DNA of 64,000 nt from Pseudopedobacter sp044361595 (GTDB lineage Bacteria; Bacteroidota; Bacteroidia; Sphingobacteriales; Sphingobacteriaceae): the NCBI GenBank assembly GCA_044361595.1, contig JBIKIN010000001.1, forward strand, positions 1 to 64,000, read 5' to 3'. The translations under genes and the position numbers were made by a program. A model generated the notes under the pieces. It worked only from the letters and a program-made list of their open reading frames with translations. It made no database searches and was not told the DNA's origin. This document shows positions 1 through 7,997 of this stretch, one piece after another. The stretch's first letter is position 1, and every line of letters starts with the position of its first letter.

Positions 1-924
1 TTGAATGAAAAATTTATTCAGTTAGAATTACAAAATTGTAGTAGCTATAAGGATAGTGAAGAACTTTTCAATAACGGAAACCAATACTCAATCATACTAT
101 TAGATTTAATTTTAAAAGACCTCAATAAAGAAGAATTAGTAAATAAAATTCAAATTGCTTCAAAAAATACTCCAATAATTATATTAACCGGTTATACAAA
201 TTTAGAATTAGCTAGAAACTTATTAGCTCAAGGAGTATCGGACTTTTTACTAAAAGATGAACTTTCGCCGGAAATACTTTATAAATCTATAGTTTATGCA
301 TTAGAAAGAGAAAACTTTATAGAGGGTTTAAATAATTCTAGATTAATGTATCAGAATTTATTCAATTTTAGTCCACAACCTATGTGGTTATTTGATAATG
401 ATTCTTTGAAATTTTTAGACGTTAATGAAGCCGCCGTAAATAAGTACGGCTATTCTAGAGATGAATTTCTAAAACTAACACTTAAAGATATTAGGCCGAA
501 AGAAGAGGTAATACACTTAGAAAATAGTTTAGAAAAAAGAAAAGTTGATAAAAGTTTATTTGCAGGTGTATTTAAACACGTAAATAAAAGTGGTGAAGTG
601 ATGATTGTAGAGACTTACAGTAGAGAAATTGAATATCAGAATACAAAAGCTAGCTTAGTTTCTGCAATTGACATCACTGAAAAAGTGAATAGTTTAGCAG
701 TTATAGAAAAACAAAATTCACAATTAAAAGAAATTGCATGGCATCAATCTCATGTTGTGAGGGCGCCATTGTCAAGAATACTAGGCATTATTCATTTACT
801 TGAACTTGAATCTCTTCACTCGGAAGACGCTCCTTTTTTATTAGAACAGCTAAAAAAATCAGGAGAAGAAATGGATAATATCATAAGAAATATAGTTAAA
901 GAAACTAAATCCTTAAACCTGTAA
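1..924 (+). CDS. REC-PAS-HisKA-like signalling protein, 5' end cut by window edge
   Basis: The visible 307 residues hold a receiver domain without its first strand and acidic pair, so the true start lies left of the window. Asp35 (IILLDLIL) is the likely phosphoacceptor and Lys85 the conserved lysine. A PAS domain follows (about 112-230), then a HisKA-like dimerisation helix near residue 250 (motif HQSHVVRAPLSRILG). No ATP-binding HATPase domain follows, so the protein may pass phosphate rather than make it. The next gene, 11 bp downstream, is a single-domain response regulator and a natural partner. The input signal cannot be read from the sequence. Confidence 0.8.
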   Translation: MNEKFIQLELQNCSSYKDSEELFNNGNQYSIILLDLILKDLNKEELVNKIQIASKNTPIIILTGYTNLELARNLLAQGVSDFLLKDELSPEILYKSIVYALERENFIEGLNNSRLMYQNLFNFSPQPMWLFDNDSLKFLDVNEAAVNKYGYSRDEFLKLTLKDIRPKEEVIHLENSLEKRKVDKSLFAGVFKHVNKSGEVMIVETYSREIEYQNTKASLVSAIDITEKVNSLAVIEKQNSQLKEIAWHQSHVVRAPLSRILGIIHLLELESLHSEDAPFLLEQLKKSGEEMDNIIRNIVKETKSLNL

Positions 925-935
925 AAAAATAAAAA

Positions 936-1319
936 ATGTTGCATATTTTAATGATTGATGATGATCCCATATTTAACTTAATCTACACTAGATTAATAGT
1001 TAAACTAAATATTAAAGCCGAAATAACTACGCATTTAGACGGTGAAGATGGCTTAAATTATTTAGAAAGTAAATTTGGACCAAATCATCAATTTATTTTG
1101 TTTTTAGATATTAATATGCCAATTATGGATGGATGGGATTTCTTAAAACAAATAGAAATAATAGAGAAATACAAAGACAATGTTAAGATTTATTTAATCT
1201 CTTCCTCAACAGATGCTGAAGATTTTGAAAAAGCTTCAAAATATAAAAGTGTTGAAAAAATGCTTTCAAAACCATTACTAATGGAAACAATTAAAGAAAT
1301 ATTTAAAGATTACATATAA
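936..1319 (+). CDS. Single-domain response regulator
   Basis: A 127-residue CheY-like receiver with no output domain. The acidic cluster is Asp8-Asp10, the phosphoacceptor Asp58 (LFLDINMP), the switch region the serines of LISSS, and the conserved lysine Lys112 (SKP). It is probably co-transcribed with the upstream REC-PAS-HisKA protein and works with it in a phosphorelay. The output is unknown. A bidirectional hairpin terminator follows. Confidence 0.9.
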   Translation: MLHILMIDDDPIFNLIYTRLIVKLNIKAEITTHLDGEDGLNYLESKFGPNHQFILFLDINMPIMDGWDFLKQIEIIEKYKDNVKIYLISSSTDAEDFEKASKYKSVEKMLSKPLLMETIKEIFKDYI

Positions 1320-1338
1320 TCTAAATAAAATAAGGCTC

Positions 1339-1373
1339 AAAAAAAAGCATTGTATAAATACAATGCTTTTTTT
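1339..1373. terminator. Bidirectional rho-independent terminator
   Basis: A-run, then the inverted repeat AGCATTGTA / TACAATGCT with a short TAAA loop, then a T-run. It lies between the converging response regulator and trxB genes and has the right shape to end transcription from both sides. Confidence 0.85.
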
Positions 1374-1392
1374 GTGGAGCTTAAAAACCAGC

Positions 1393-2346
1393 TTAGGCTT
1401 CTACATCTTCTTTAGCCGCTAAATAACGTTCAGCCTCTAATGCAGCCATGCAACCTGTACCAGCAGCGGTTACAGCCTGACGGTAAATTTTATCTTGTGC
1501 ATCGCCACAAACAAATACACCTTCAACATCTGTTGATGTGCTATCAGGATGTGTAATTATGTAACCTACATCATCCATTTTTAACCATCCTTTAAATATA
1601 TCGGTATTAGGTTTATGTCCAATAGCAACAAAAAATCCTGTAGCAGGTATTTCAATTTCTTCTTTAGTTTGGTTATTAATGGCCCTAACAGCAGTAACAA
1701 CCTTGCCATCTCCTAATATTTCTTTAGTTTCTGTATTATATAAAATCTCTATATTTTTGGTATTTAAAACACGGTTTACCATTGCTTTTGAAGCTCTAAA
1801 CTCGTCTTTTCTTACAAGCATAGTCACTTTATTACAAAGTTTGGCTAAATAAGTAGCCTCCTCGGCTGCAGTATCACCAGCACCGACTATAACTACATCC
1901 TGATTCTTAAAGAAAAACCCATCGCAAACAGCACATGCCGAAACACCAAAACCATTATATTTTTCTTCGGAAGGTAAACCCAACCATTTAGCAGCAGCAC
2001 CTGTAGATACAATTACTGTATCAGCCAGAATAGTTTTTGTGTCATCTACAACTACTTTGTGCACATTACCACTAAAGTCTACGGATGATACATATCCAAA
2101 TCTAATGTCTGTTCCAAAACGTTCGGCTTGTTTTCTAAAATCCTCCATCATTTCTGGCCCCATTACACCACCGGGGTAGCCTGGGAAATTCTCCACGTCT
2201 GTGGTTTGCGTTAACTGCCCACCCATTTGCATACCAGTTATCATAACTGGTTTTAAATCTGCTCTTGCAGCATAAATTGCAGCTGTATAACCTGCTGGGC
2301 CAGACCCTATAATTAAGCACTGTACGTGTTCTAACTCTTCTGTCAT
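1393..2346 (-). CDS. trxB: Thioredoxin-disulfide reductase
   Basis: A 317-residue low-molecular-weight thioredoxin reductase that uses NADPH to reduce thioredoxin in the cytoplasm. An FAD-binding GSGPAG motif is at residues 14-19, the redox pair Cys138-x-x-Cys141 (CAVCDG) in the middle, then the second nucleotide-binding GAGDTAAEEA motif, and the C-terminal FAD motif GVFVCGDAQD. Length and domain order are normal for the family. It is transcribed alone from a promoter-like sequence just upstream. Confidence 0.97.
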   Translation of the reverse strand: MTEELEHVQCLIIGSGPAGYTAAIYAARADLKPVMITGMQMGGQLTQTTDVENFPGYPGGVMGPEMMEDFRKQAERFGTDIRFGYVSSVDFSGNVHKVVVDDTKTILADTVIVSTGAAAKWLGLPSEEKYNGFGVSACAVCDGFFFKNQDVVIVGAGDTAAEEATYLAKLCNKVTMLVRKDEFRASKAMVNRVLNTKNIEILYNTETKEILGDGKVVTAVRAINNQTKEEIEIPATGFFVAIGHKPNTDIFKGWLKMDDVGYIITHPDSTSTDVEGVFVCGDAQDKIYRQAVTAAGTGCMAALEAERYLAAKEDVEA

Positions 2347-2364
2347 TATTTTAATTTTGAATTA

Positions 2365-2395
2365 CAAAAATAGGAATACTAAAAACATTCAACAA
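2365..2395 (-). promoter_or_regulatory. Bacteroidota-type promoter of trxB
   Basis: Read on the minus strand, TATTTTTG (2365-2372) matches the TAnnTTTG -7 element, and a TTG lies 20 bp upstream (2393-2395) as a -33 element. Start-site position is inferred. Confidence 0.5.
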
Positions 2396-2491
2396 CAGTT
2401 AATTGCTATTATGATATAGGTTTTACTTATTAACAAAAAATTTAAAATCAAGGATAATGAGGCAATAAAACATTCAAAATGATAAAATTTA

Positions 2492-3691
2492 TTAAATATT
2501 TTGAGCTATCACAAATCCACTAGCCCAAGCCCATTGAAAGTTGTAACCACCAAGCCAGCCAGTTACATCAACACATTCGCCCCCAAAAAACATTCCTTCA
2601 ACATTTTTAGCTTCTAAGGTTTTAGAAGAAATTTCTTGAGTTGATACACCCCCACGCATAACCTCGGCTTTATCATAACCTTTATCACCGGCAGGTTTCG
2701 CCTTAAAGTGATGTACAAACTCTTCTATTTGCTTAAAATCTTCTTTAGTTAATGATGCTAAATTTTTATGATTAGGAATAAAAGCAGCTATGGCATCAAC
2801 AAATTTCTTGGTATAAAATTGAGTTAAAAAAGTACCTAATAGCTTTTTCCCATTTAAACTACGTTCTTGTTCTATAGCATTTATGATGCTTTGTTGAGGC
2901 ATTAAATCTATCTCAATAGAGGTTCCTGGTCGCCAAAAGCTAGAGATTTGCAATATTGCAGGCCCACTTAAACCCCAATGCGTAAACAATATATTTTCCT
3001 CGAAACTTATTTCTTGATTAGATACCCTAGCAAAAATAGAATTACCAGATAAACTAGCGTACCATTCTTCATCTTTGCCAGTAATAGTTAAAGGCACTAA
3101 AGCTGGCGCAGTTTGAGTAATTTTTAAGCCAAACTGTTTGGCTATTTTTATAGAAAAATCTGTAGCACCCATTTTAGCAATTGGTAAGCCACCACTAGCC
3201 ATTACCACTTTAGGGCTTATTATTGTTTTTGATTTACCATTTTGTAAATAATTAATTTCAAAACCATGATCAGTTTTAACTACCGAATTTACCTCTGCGT
3301 TTAATTCTATTTGTTGATCTAATTGCTCACATAAATCATTAAAAATATGAACAATATCTTTTGCCTTGTTAGTTGTAGGAAATAATTGACCTAAAGTTTT
3401 TTCTTGTCCGATAACGCCATAAGTTTCAAAAAATGAAATGGTATCATCAACTGTCCATTGAGAGAGTGCCGATTTGCAAAAGTGCTCATTCTCTGAAATG
3501 AAGTTTTGCGACGAGGTATGAAGATTGGTATAGTTACAGCGGCCACCTCCCGAAATTAAAATCTTCGCTCCTATTTGATTGTTCTTTTCTAGTATTAGTG
3601 TTCTTTTACCTAAATAACCAGCTTGTACTGCACACATTAAACCGCATGCTCCTCCACCAATTATTACTGCATCAAACTGCAAATCATTCAT
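2492..3691 (-). CDS. BaiN/HI0933-family flavoprotein (NAD(P)/FAD-dependent oxidoreductase)
   Basis: A 399-residue flavoprotein with the N-terminal FAD fingerprint GGGACGLMCA, the second motif GAKILISGGGRCNYTN, and a C-terminal GGECVDVTGWLGGYNFQWA block. This pattern is specific to the HI0933/YhiN/BaiN family. Members bind FAD; the physiological substrate is unknown for most, and nothing here narrows it. The gene stands alone between trxB and a decayed toxin locus. Confidence 0.9.
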   Translation of the reverse strand: MNDLQFDAVIIGGGACGLMCAVQAGYLGKRTLILEKNNQIGAKILISGGGRCNYTNLHTSSQNFISENEHFCKSALSQWTVDDTISFFETYGVIGQEKTLGQLFPTTNKAKDIVHIFNDLCEQLDQQIELNAEVNSVVKTDHGFEINYLQNGKSKTIISPKVVMASGGLPIAKMGATDFSIKIAKQFGLKITQTAPALVPLTITGKDEEWYASLSGNSIFARVSNQEISFEENILFTHWGLSGPAILQISSFWRPGTSIEIDLMPQQSIINAIEQERSLNGKKLLGTFLTQFYTKKFVDAIAAFIPNHKNLASLTKEDFKQIEEFVHHFKAKPAGDKGYDKAEVMRGGVSTQEISSKTLEAKNVEGMFFGGECVDVTGWLGGYNFQWAWASGFVIAQNI

Positions 3692-3821
3692 GGTGCAAAA
3701 GTGAGGATTTTATGTAAATAATTATGAAACTATGTTAATGTAATACACAATCGATTAAGAAAATACTTAATTGAAGTAAAGTAAACATTGAAGTAAAATT
3801 AATTATGTAGGAAAAACTGTT

Positions 3822-4103
3822 TTATTTATCTTGATAATGACCTTTAGCAGAAATGATAATCACAGAAATAATATCATGATCAATTCTATATACTAATCTA
3901 TCTTTTTTGTTGATTCTTCTAGACCAGTAACTAGTTAGGTCATATTTTAGACGTTCTGGATTACCTGTGCCAGTTTCGGGATGTAATGATAACTCTAGAA
4001 AGATTTGTTCTACTTTTTTTATAGAACTCTTATCACCTTATTTATATAAAAACTTTAATTCTGACTGAGCACTTTTCTCAATAACTAAAGAATACTGTCC
4101 CAT
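3822..4103 (-). pseudogene. YoeB/Txe-family toxin with an in-frame stop
   Basis: Translated from the ATG at 4103, the frame reads MGQYSLVIEKSAQSELKFLYK, a TAA stop at 4040-4038, and then 71 more residues in the same frame, including ETGTGNPERLKYDL, YWSRRINKKDRLVYRI and the end ISAKGHYQDK. That is the full-length signature of a YoeB/Txe mRNA interferase of about 93 residues. The only lesion is codon 22 (TAA where AAA or similar is expected). The start overlaps the end of the antitoxin gene by 19 bp, the usual arrangement. Without readthrough no active toxin can be made. Confidence 0.8.
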
Positions 4104-4288
4104 ATATTTTTTGGGTCTTTAATTATAGTCACCTCACCTTTTGAAGCATTATCTTCTCTTTTCTTTATTTCATTTACAAAATCAGAATCATAAGGATATT
4201 TTTCAAAGCTTATTTTCCATGACTTTACTAAAGCTTTTAAAGCTTCTAGCTGTTCCTTGCTTTCTGGATGAATTACTAAAGATTCCAT
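4085..4288 (-). CDS. Antitoxin of a YoeB-type pair (DUF2683-like)
   Basis: A 67-residue protein whose middle (KEQLEALKALVKSWKISFEK) resembles the DUF2683 antitoxins of Bacteroidota, which sit upstream of Txe/YoeB toxins. The gene overlaps the downstream toxin frame by 19 bp. The toxin carries a nonsense codon, so this antitoxin is an orphan or guards against related toxins elsewhere. The family call rests on short motifs plus context. Confidence 0.75.
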   Translation of the reverse strand: MESLVIHPESKEQLEALKALVKSWKISFEKYPYDSDFVNEIKKREDNASKGEVTIIKDPKNIWDSIL

Positions 4289-4468
4289 GAATCAAATTTA
4301 CAATTTTATATAAATATTTTTAAGTCTATTTTACCTTATGTTTTGCGTATAAAATTTGTTTCAATTAATTTATTCAAAACGGTATGGTAATTAAAATATC
4401 AGCTAAAATATAACATTCTAATTAGCATTAATGTACCATAAATAAAATGCAATGCTTAACTTTACGGC

Positions 4469-5047
4469 ATGGCAGAAGCTAATAGCATTACCGAGTTTGG
4501 CAAAGTTTTAATTTTTTTAATTACTGGTTTGTTAGCTGTGAGTTTTGCTTTTATGGTAAATAAACTCATCGCTCCGCACAAACCCAATCCAGAAAAAAAC
4601 AGTTCTTACGAGTGTGGCGAAGAAGCCATTGGAGGTTCTTGGTTTCAGTTTAACAGTAGATTTTACGTAATAGCATTAATTTTTTTACTATTTGATGTAG
4701 AAATGATTTTTGTTTTCCCTTGGGCAACCGTTTTTAGTGATAAAGACTTAATAGCAATAGATAGCAGATGGGGATGGTTAGCATTTATTGAAATGTTAGT
4801 TTTTATTGGCATCTTACTATTAGGCTTGGTATATGTTTGGCGTAAAAAGGATTTAGATTGGATTAAACCAAGTGTTTTTATCCCTAAAATAGATACAAAT
4901 ATCCCCATTCAGGCATACCAAGTTATTAACCAAGAAAAATATGCTCCTTTTAAAAATAAATCTGTTTTAAAAGAAGATTTGAATCAAACTAACTCAGAGG
5001 TTGTTGTTGCCAAACCCAAATTTACACCCCGATTTAAGAAAGCATGA
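4469..5047 (+). CDS. nuoA: NADH-quinone oxidoreductase subunit A
   Basis: Membrane subunit of respiratory complex I. Three transmembrane segments are visible (about 10-32, 70-92 and 105-125), with the family motifs YECGEEAIG and FNSRFYVIALIFLLFDVE. At 192 residues it is longer than typical NuoA (120-140) because of a soluble lysine-rich C-terminal tail, common in this group. It overlaps nuoB by 4 bp (ATGA), implying translational coupling. The other nuo genes are not next to it. Confidence 0.95.
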   Translation: MAEANSITEFGKVLIFLITGLLAVSFAFMVNKLIAPHKPNPEKNSSYECGEEAIGGSWFQFNSRFYVIALIFLLFDVEMIFVFPWATVFSDKDLIAIDSRWGWLAFIEMLVFIGILLLGLVYVWRKKDLDWIKPSVFIPKIDTNIPIQAYQVINQEKYAPFKNKSVLKEDLNQTNSEVVVAKPKFTPRFKKA

Positions 5048-5526
5048 GTTTAGAAAAACAATTACAACATAACGGAGTGGTGGTAACCAAATTAGATGAT
5101 TTAATGAATTGGGCTCGCCTATCCTCATTATGGCCATTAAGTTTTGGGATTGCTTGTTGTGCTATTGAGATGATGGGTTCTATGGCGTCTAATTATGATT
5201 TAGATAGATTTGGAGTATTCCCTCGCCCCTCGCCTAGACAAGCAGATGTGATTATTATAGCTGGTACTGTTACCTTTAAAATGGCCGAGAGGATAAAGCG
5301 TTTATACGAGCAAATGCCCGAACCTAAATATGTTATTTCTATGGGTTCTTGCTCTAATTGTGGCGGACCATATTGGGAGCATGGCTACCATGTGGTTAAA
5401 GGTGTAGATAGAATTATTCCCGTTGATATTTATGTACAAGGCTGCCCACCACGCCCAGAAGCACTAATTGGTGGCATTATTGAATTACAAAAATTGATTG
5501 AAAAAGAAAGTTTAAGCAGTATTTAA
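5044..5526 (+). CDS. nuoB: NADH-quinone oxidoreductase subunit B
   Basis: A 160-residue peripheral subunit of complex I that carries the N2 [4Fe-4S] cluster, which passes electrons to quinone. The four ligands are visible as the adjacent Cys38-Cys39 (GIACCAIEMM), Cys103 (GSCSNCGGPY) and Cys134 (QGCPPRPEAL). It is coupled to nuoA by a 4-bp overlap. purK starts 5 bp downstream, so this nuo segment ends after two genes and continues into purine biosynthesis. Confidence 0.97.
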   Translation: MSLEKQLQHNGVVVTKLDDLMNWARLSSLWPLSFGIACCAIEMMGSMASNYDLDRFGVFPRPSPRQADVIIIAGTVTFKMAERIKRLYEQMPEPKYVISMGSCSNCGGPYWEHGYHVVKGVDRIIPVDIYVQGCPPRPEALIGGIIELQKLIEKESLSSI

Positions 5527-5531
5527 TTTAA

Positions 5532-6665
5532 ATGAAAGTAACACAAACCCGCTTGGGTATTTTAGGTGGCGGACAATTAGGCCGAATGTTTATTCAAGAA
5601 GCTATTAATTACAATATTTCAATAAATATACTAGACCCAGATGCTGATGCTCCTTGTAAGCATATTTGCGAAAATTTTACCGTAGGTTCTTTAGGTGATT
5701 ATCAAACCGTTTATAATTGGGGTAAAAATCTAGATTTAATTACTATTGAGATTGAAAAAGTAAATATAGATGCCTTAGAAGATTTAGAAAAAGAAGGAGT
5801 AATTGTTTATCCGCAACCCAGAATTATAAGATTAATTCAAGACAAAGGCTTACAAAAGCAATTTTTTAAAGAAAATGATATTCCAACATCCCCTTTTCAA
5901 ATTTTTAATAGCAAAGAACAACTAATAAAGGCAAATCTAAATTTTCCATACATTCAAAAATTAAGAAAAGATGGATACGATGGTAAAGGTGTTAAGAAAA
6001 TAGCAAACGCAAAAGATTTGTCTGATGCTTTTACCGAACCTAGCATCGTCGAAAACCTAATCAATTTTGAAAAAGAGATTGCAGTGATTGTTGCTAGAAA
6101 TGCAAACGGAGAAATCAAAGCTTTCCCAATGGTAGAAATGGATTTTAATCCACAAGCTAACTTGGTAGAATTTTTAATCTCGCCTTCAACTTATAGTTTA
6201 GAGATACAACAAAAAGCAGAAGACATTGCCAAGCATATAGCCGAGAGTTTAAATATTGTGGGTTTATTAGCAGTAGAAATGTTTTTAACTCCCGATCATC
6301 AAATTTTAGTAAACGAATTAGCACCAAGACCTCACAATAGTGGTCACCAAAGTATTGAAGGCAATTACACCTCTCAATTTGAGCAACACTTAAGAGCGAT
6401 ATTTAATTTGCCTTTAGGCGATACAAGATGCTTAACCAATGCGGTAATGATAAATTTATTAGGAGAAAAAGGCTTTGAAGGTATTGCTGAGTACGAAGGC
6501 TTAGAAGATATTTTAAGTAAAGACGGGGTTTATGTTCATCTATACGGTAAAAAATTCACTAAACCTTTCCGTAAAATGGGCCATATTACTATTGTAGATG
6601 AAGACAGAGAAAAAGCAATATCAAAAGCTAAATTTGTTAAAGATACGATAAAGGTTAAAGCTTAG
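5532..6665 (+). CDS. purK: 5-(carboxyamino)imidazole ribonucleotide synthase
   Basis: A 377-residue ATP-grasp enzyme that carboxylates AIR to N5-CAIR with ATP and bicarbonate, a step in de novo purine synthesis. It starts with the PurK fingerprint LGILGGGQLGRM, has the ATP-grasp segment KLRKDGYDGKGVKK, and the C-terminal NELAPRPHNSGHQSIE motif. It lies 5 bp after nuoB and upstream of purE, whose product uses N5-CAIR. Confidence 0.96.
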   Translation: MKVTQTRLGILGGGQLGRMFIQEAINYNISINILDPDADAPCKHICENFTVGSLGDYQTVYNWGKNLDLITIEIEKVNIDALEDLEKEGVIVYPQPRIIRLIQDKGLQKQFFKENDIPTSPFQIFNSKEQLIKANLNFPYIQKLRKDGYDGKGVKKIANAKDLSDAFTEPSIVENLINFEKEIAVIVARNANGEIKAFPMVEMDFNPQANLVEFLISPSTYSLEIQQKAEDIAKHIAESLNIVGLLAVEMFLTPDHQILVNELAPRPHNSGHQSIEGNYTSQFEQHLRAIFNLPLGDTRCLTNAVMINLLGEKGFEGIAEYEGLEDILSKDGVYVHLYGKKFTKPFRKMGHITIVDEDREKAISKAKFVKDTIKVKA

Positions 6666-6725
6666 ACAAGGTGCGTTAACGATTGTCCAAAGGACTCCTT
6701 CGGAGAAACGGCATCCTTTTTTTTG

Positions 6726-6754
6726 CTGTCCTTCGACTCCGCTCAGGATGACAG
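6726..6754. repeat. Short palindromic intergenic repeat (REP-like)
   Basis: An imperfect palindrome with CTGTC at one end and GACAG at the other and a core of the CTTCGACTCCGCTCAGG type. This sort of short repeat is common between genes in Bacteroidota. It sits in the 180-bp gap between purK and purE, after a small CTCC-TTCG-GAG hairpin, and may weaken read-through between them. Confidence 0.5.
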
Positions 6755-6845
6755 TAAAAAAAAAGATATAGTGAAAAGCGTGTTAAAACATACAAATAAC
6801 AAAAAAACATATTATTTAAATATCTTAGTTAAAGAAAAAATATAA

Positions 6846-7364
6846 ATGGCAATAAGTAAAAACAAAGTAGGTATTATCATGGGAAGCCGCTCTGATTTAG
6901 GCATTATGGAAGAGGCTGCAGACGTTTTAAAAGAATTGGGAATTGATTATGAACTTACAGTAGTATCTGCCCACCGTACACCCGAAAGAATGTTTGAATA
7001 CGCAAAAACTGCATACGATAGAGGAGTTAAAGTGATTATTGCTGGTGCTGGTGGTGCAGCGCATTTACCTGGCATGATTGCTTCAATTACATCGGTACCG
7101 GTAATTGGCGTACCCATAAAATCTAGTAATTCTATTGACGGGTGGGACTCTGTATTATCTATTCTACAAATGCCTAACGGAATTCCGGTGGCAACAGTTG
7201 CGCTTAATGGAGCTAAAAATGCTGGTATTTTAGCCGCTCAAATGCTGAGTATTGGTGATACTAAAATAACCGAAAGTGTGATTAAGTTCAAAAATGATCT
7301 AAGAAATAAAATAGAAGAATCTGCTGAGAATTTAAAAAGAGAAGGCTATCCTTCAGATTTTTAA
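6846..7364 (+). CDS. purE: N5-carboxyaminoimidazole ribonucleotide mutase
   Basis: A 172-residue class I PurE that moves the carboxylate of N5-CAIR to C4, giving CAIR, directly after the PurK step. Hallmarks are MGSRSDLGIM near the N-terminus, SAHRTPERM (the His of this segment is catalytic in the family) and the GAGGAAHLPGM loop. It is separated from purK by 180 bp with a repeat, so it may also have its own promoter. Its last 4 bp overlap the converging yqgE-like gene. Confidence 0.96.
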   Translation: MAISKNKVGIIMGSRSDLGIMEEAADVLKELGIDYELTVVSAHRTPERMFEYAKTAYDRGVKVIIAGAGGAAHLPGMIASITSVPVIGVPIKSSNSIDGWDSVLSILQMPNGIPVATVALNGAKNAGILAAQMLSIGDTKITESVIKFKNDLRNKIEESAENLKREGYPSDF

Positions 7365-7924
7365 TTGAGTTTAGGGTCTTCTGGGAAGTTTACAATATGG
7401 GCATATTTAATGCCCATTTTTAGTATAGCTTCTTTCCAAAGATTTTCATCATCATCGTTAAAAATTAAATCTGATTGATATTGATTAGATACGATCCAAT
7501 TGTTTATACTAATCTCGTCGTCTAATTGTGAAGATGACCAACCAGAATAGCCAATAAAAAATTTAATCTCGTTTTCTAAAATATTATAATTGTTTATTTG
7601 AACTTTTAAGCTCTCAAAATCACCTCCCCAAAATAATTTTTCTCCAATTTCCATTCCACCAGGTATTTTATCTGGTGCTTGATGTATAAAATGTAGAGTA
7701 TCTGGAGAGACAGGTCCACCAATATAAATTGAGAAGTTAGCATCCCAGCAATCTGGTATAATATCTTTTAGCGTATAATTACTTTTTTGATTTAAAATAT
7801 AACCTACCGTTCCTTCTAAATTATGCTCGGTAAGCAAAACTACAGAACGTTTAAAATTCTCATCAACCATAAACGGTTCTGAGATTAATAAGCTTCCTTT
7901 GGCTGGTAATATCTTATTTAACAT
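7361..7924 (-). CDS. YqgE/AlgH family protein (DUF179)
   Basis: 187 residues with the DUF179 pattern: KGSLLISEPFMVDENFKRSV near the start, then GTVGYILNQKS, then YIGGPVSPDTLHFIH and FIGYSGWSSSQLDDEI. The family is widespread and structurally known, but its biochemical role is unsettled. The gene runs opposite to purE, with the two 3' ends overlapping by 4 bp. Confidence 0.93.
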   Translation of the reverse strand: MLNKILPAKGSLLISEPFMVDENFKRSVVLLTEHNLEGTVGYILNQKSNYTLKDIIPDCWDANFSIYIGGPVSPDTLHFIHQAPDKIPGGMEIGEKLFWGGDFESLKVQINNYNILENEIKFFIGYSGWSSSQLDDEISINNWIVSNQYQSDLIFNDDDENLWKEAILKMGIKYAHIVNFPEDPKLN

Positions 7925-7997
7925 ATCCTATTAACATTAACGGATAATTTTATCAAATGGTTTCTTATTAGCTACAACTTTTAAAAAAAACATGAAG

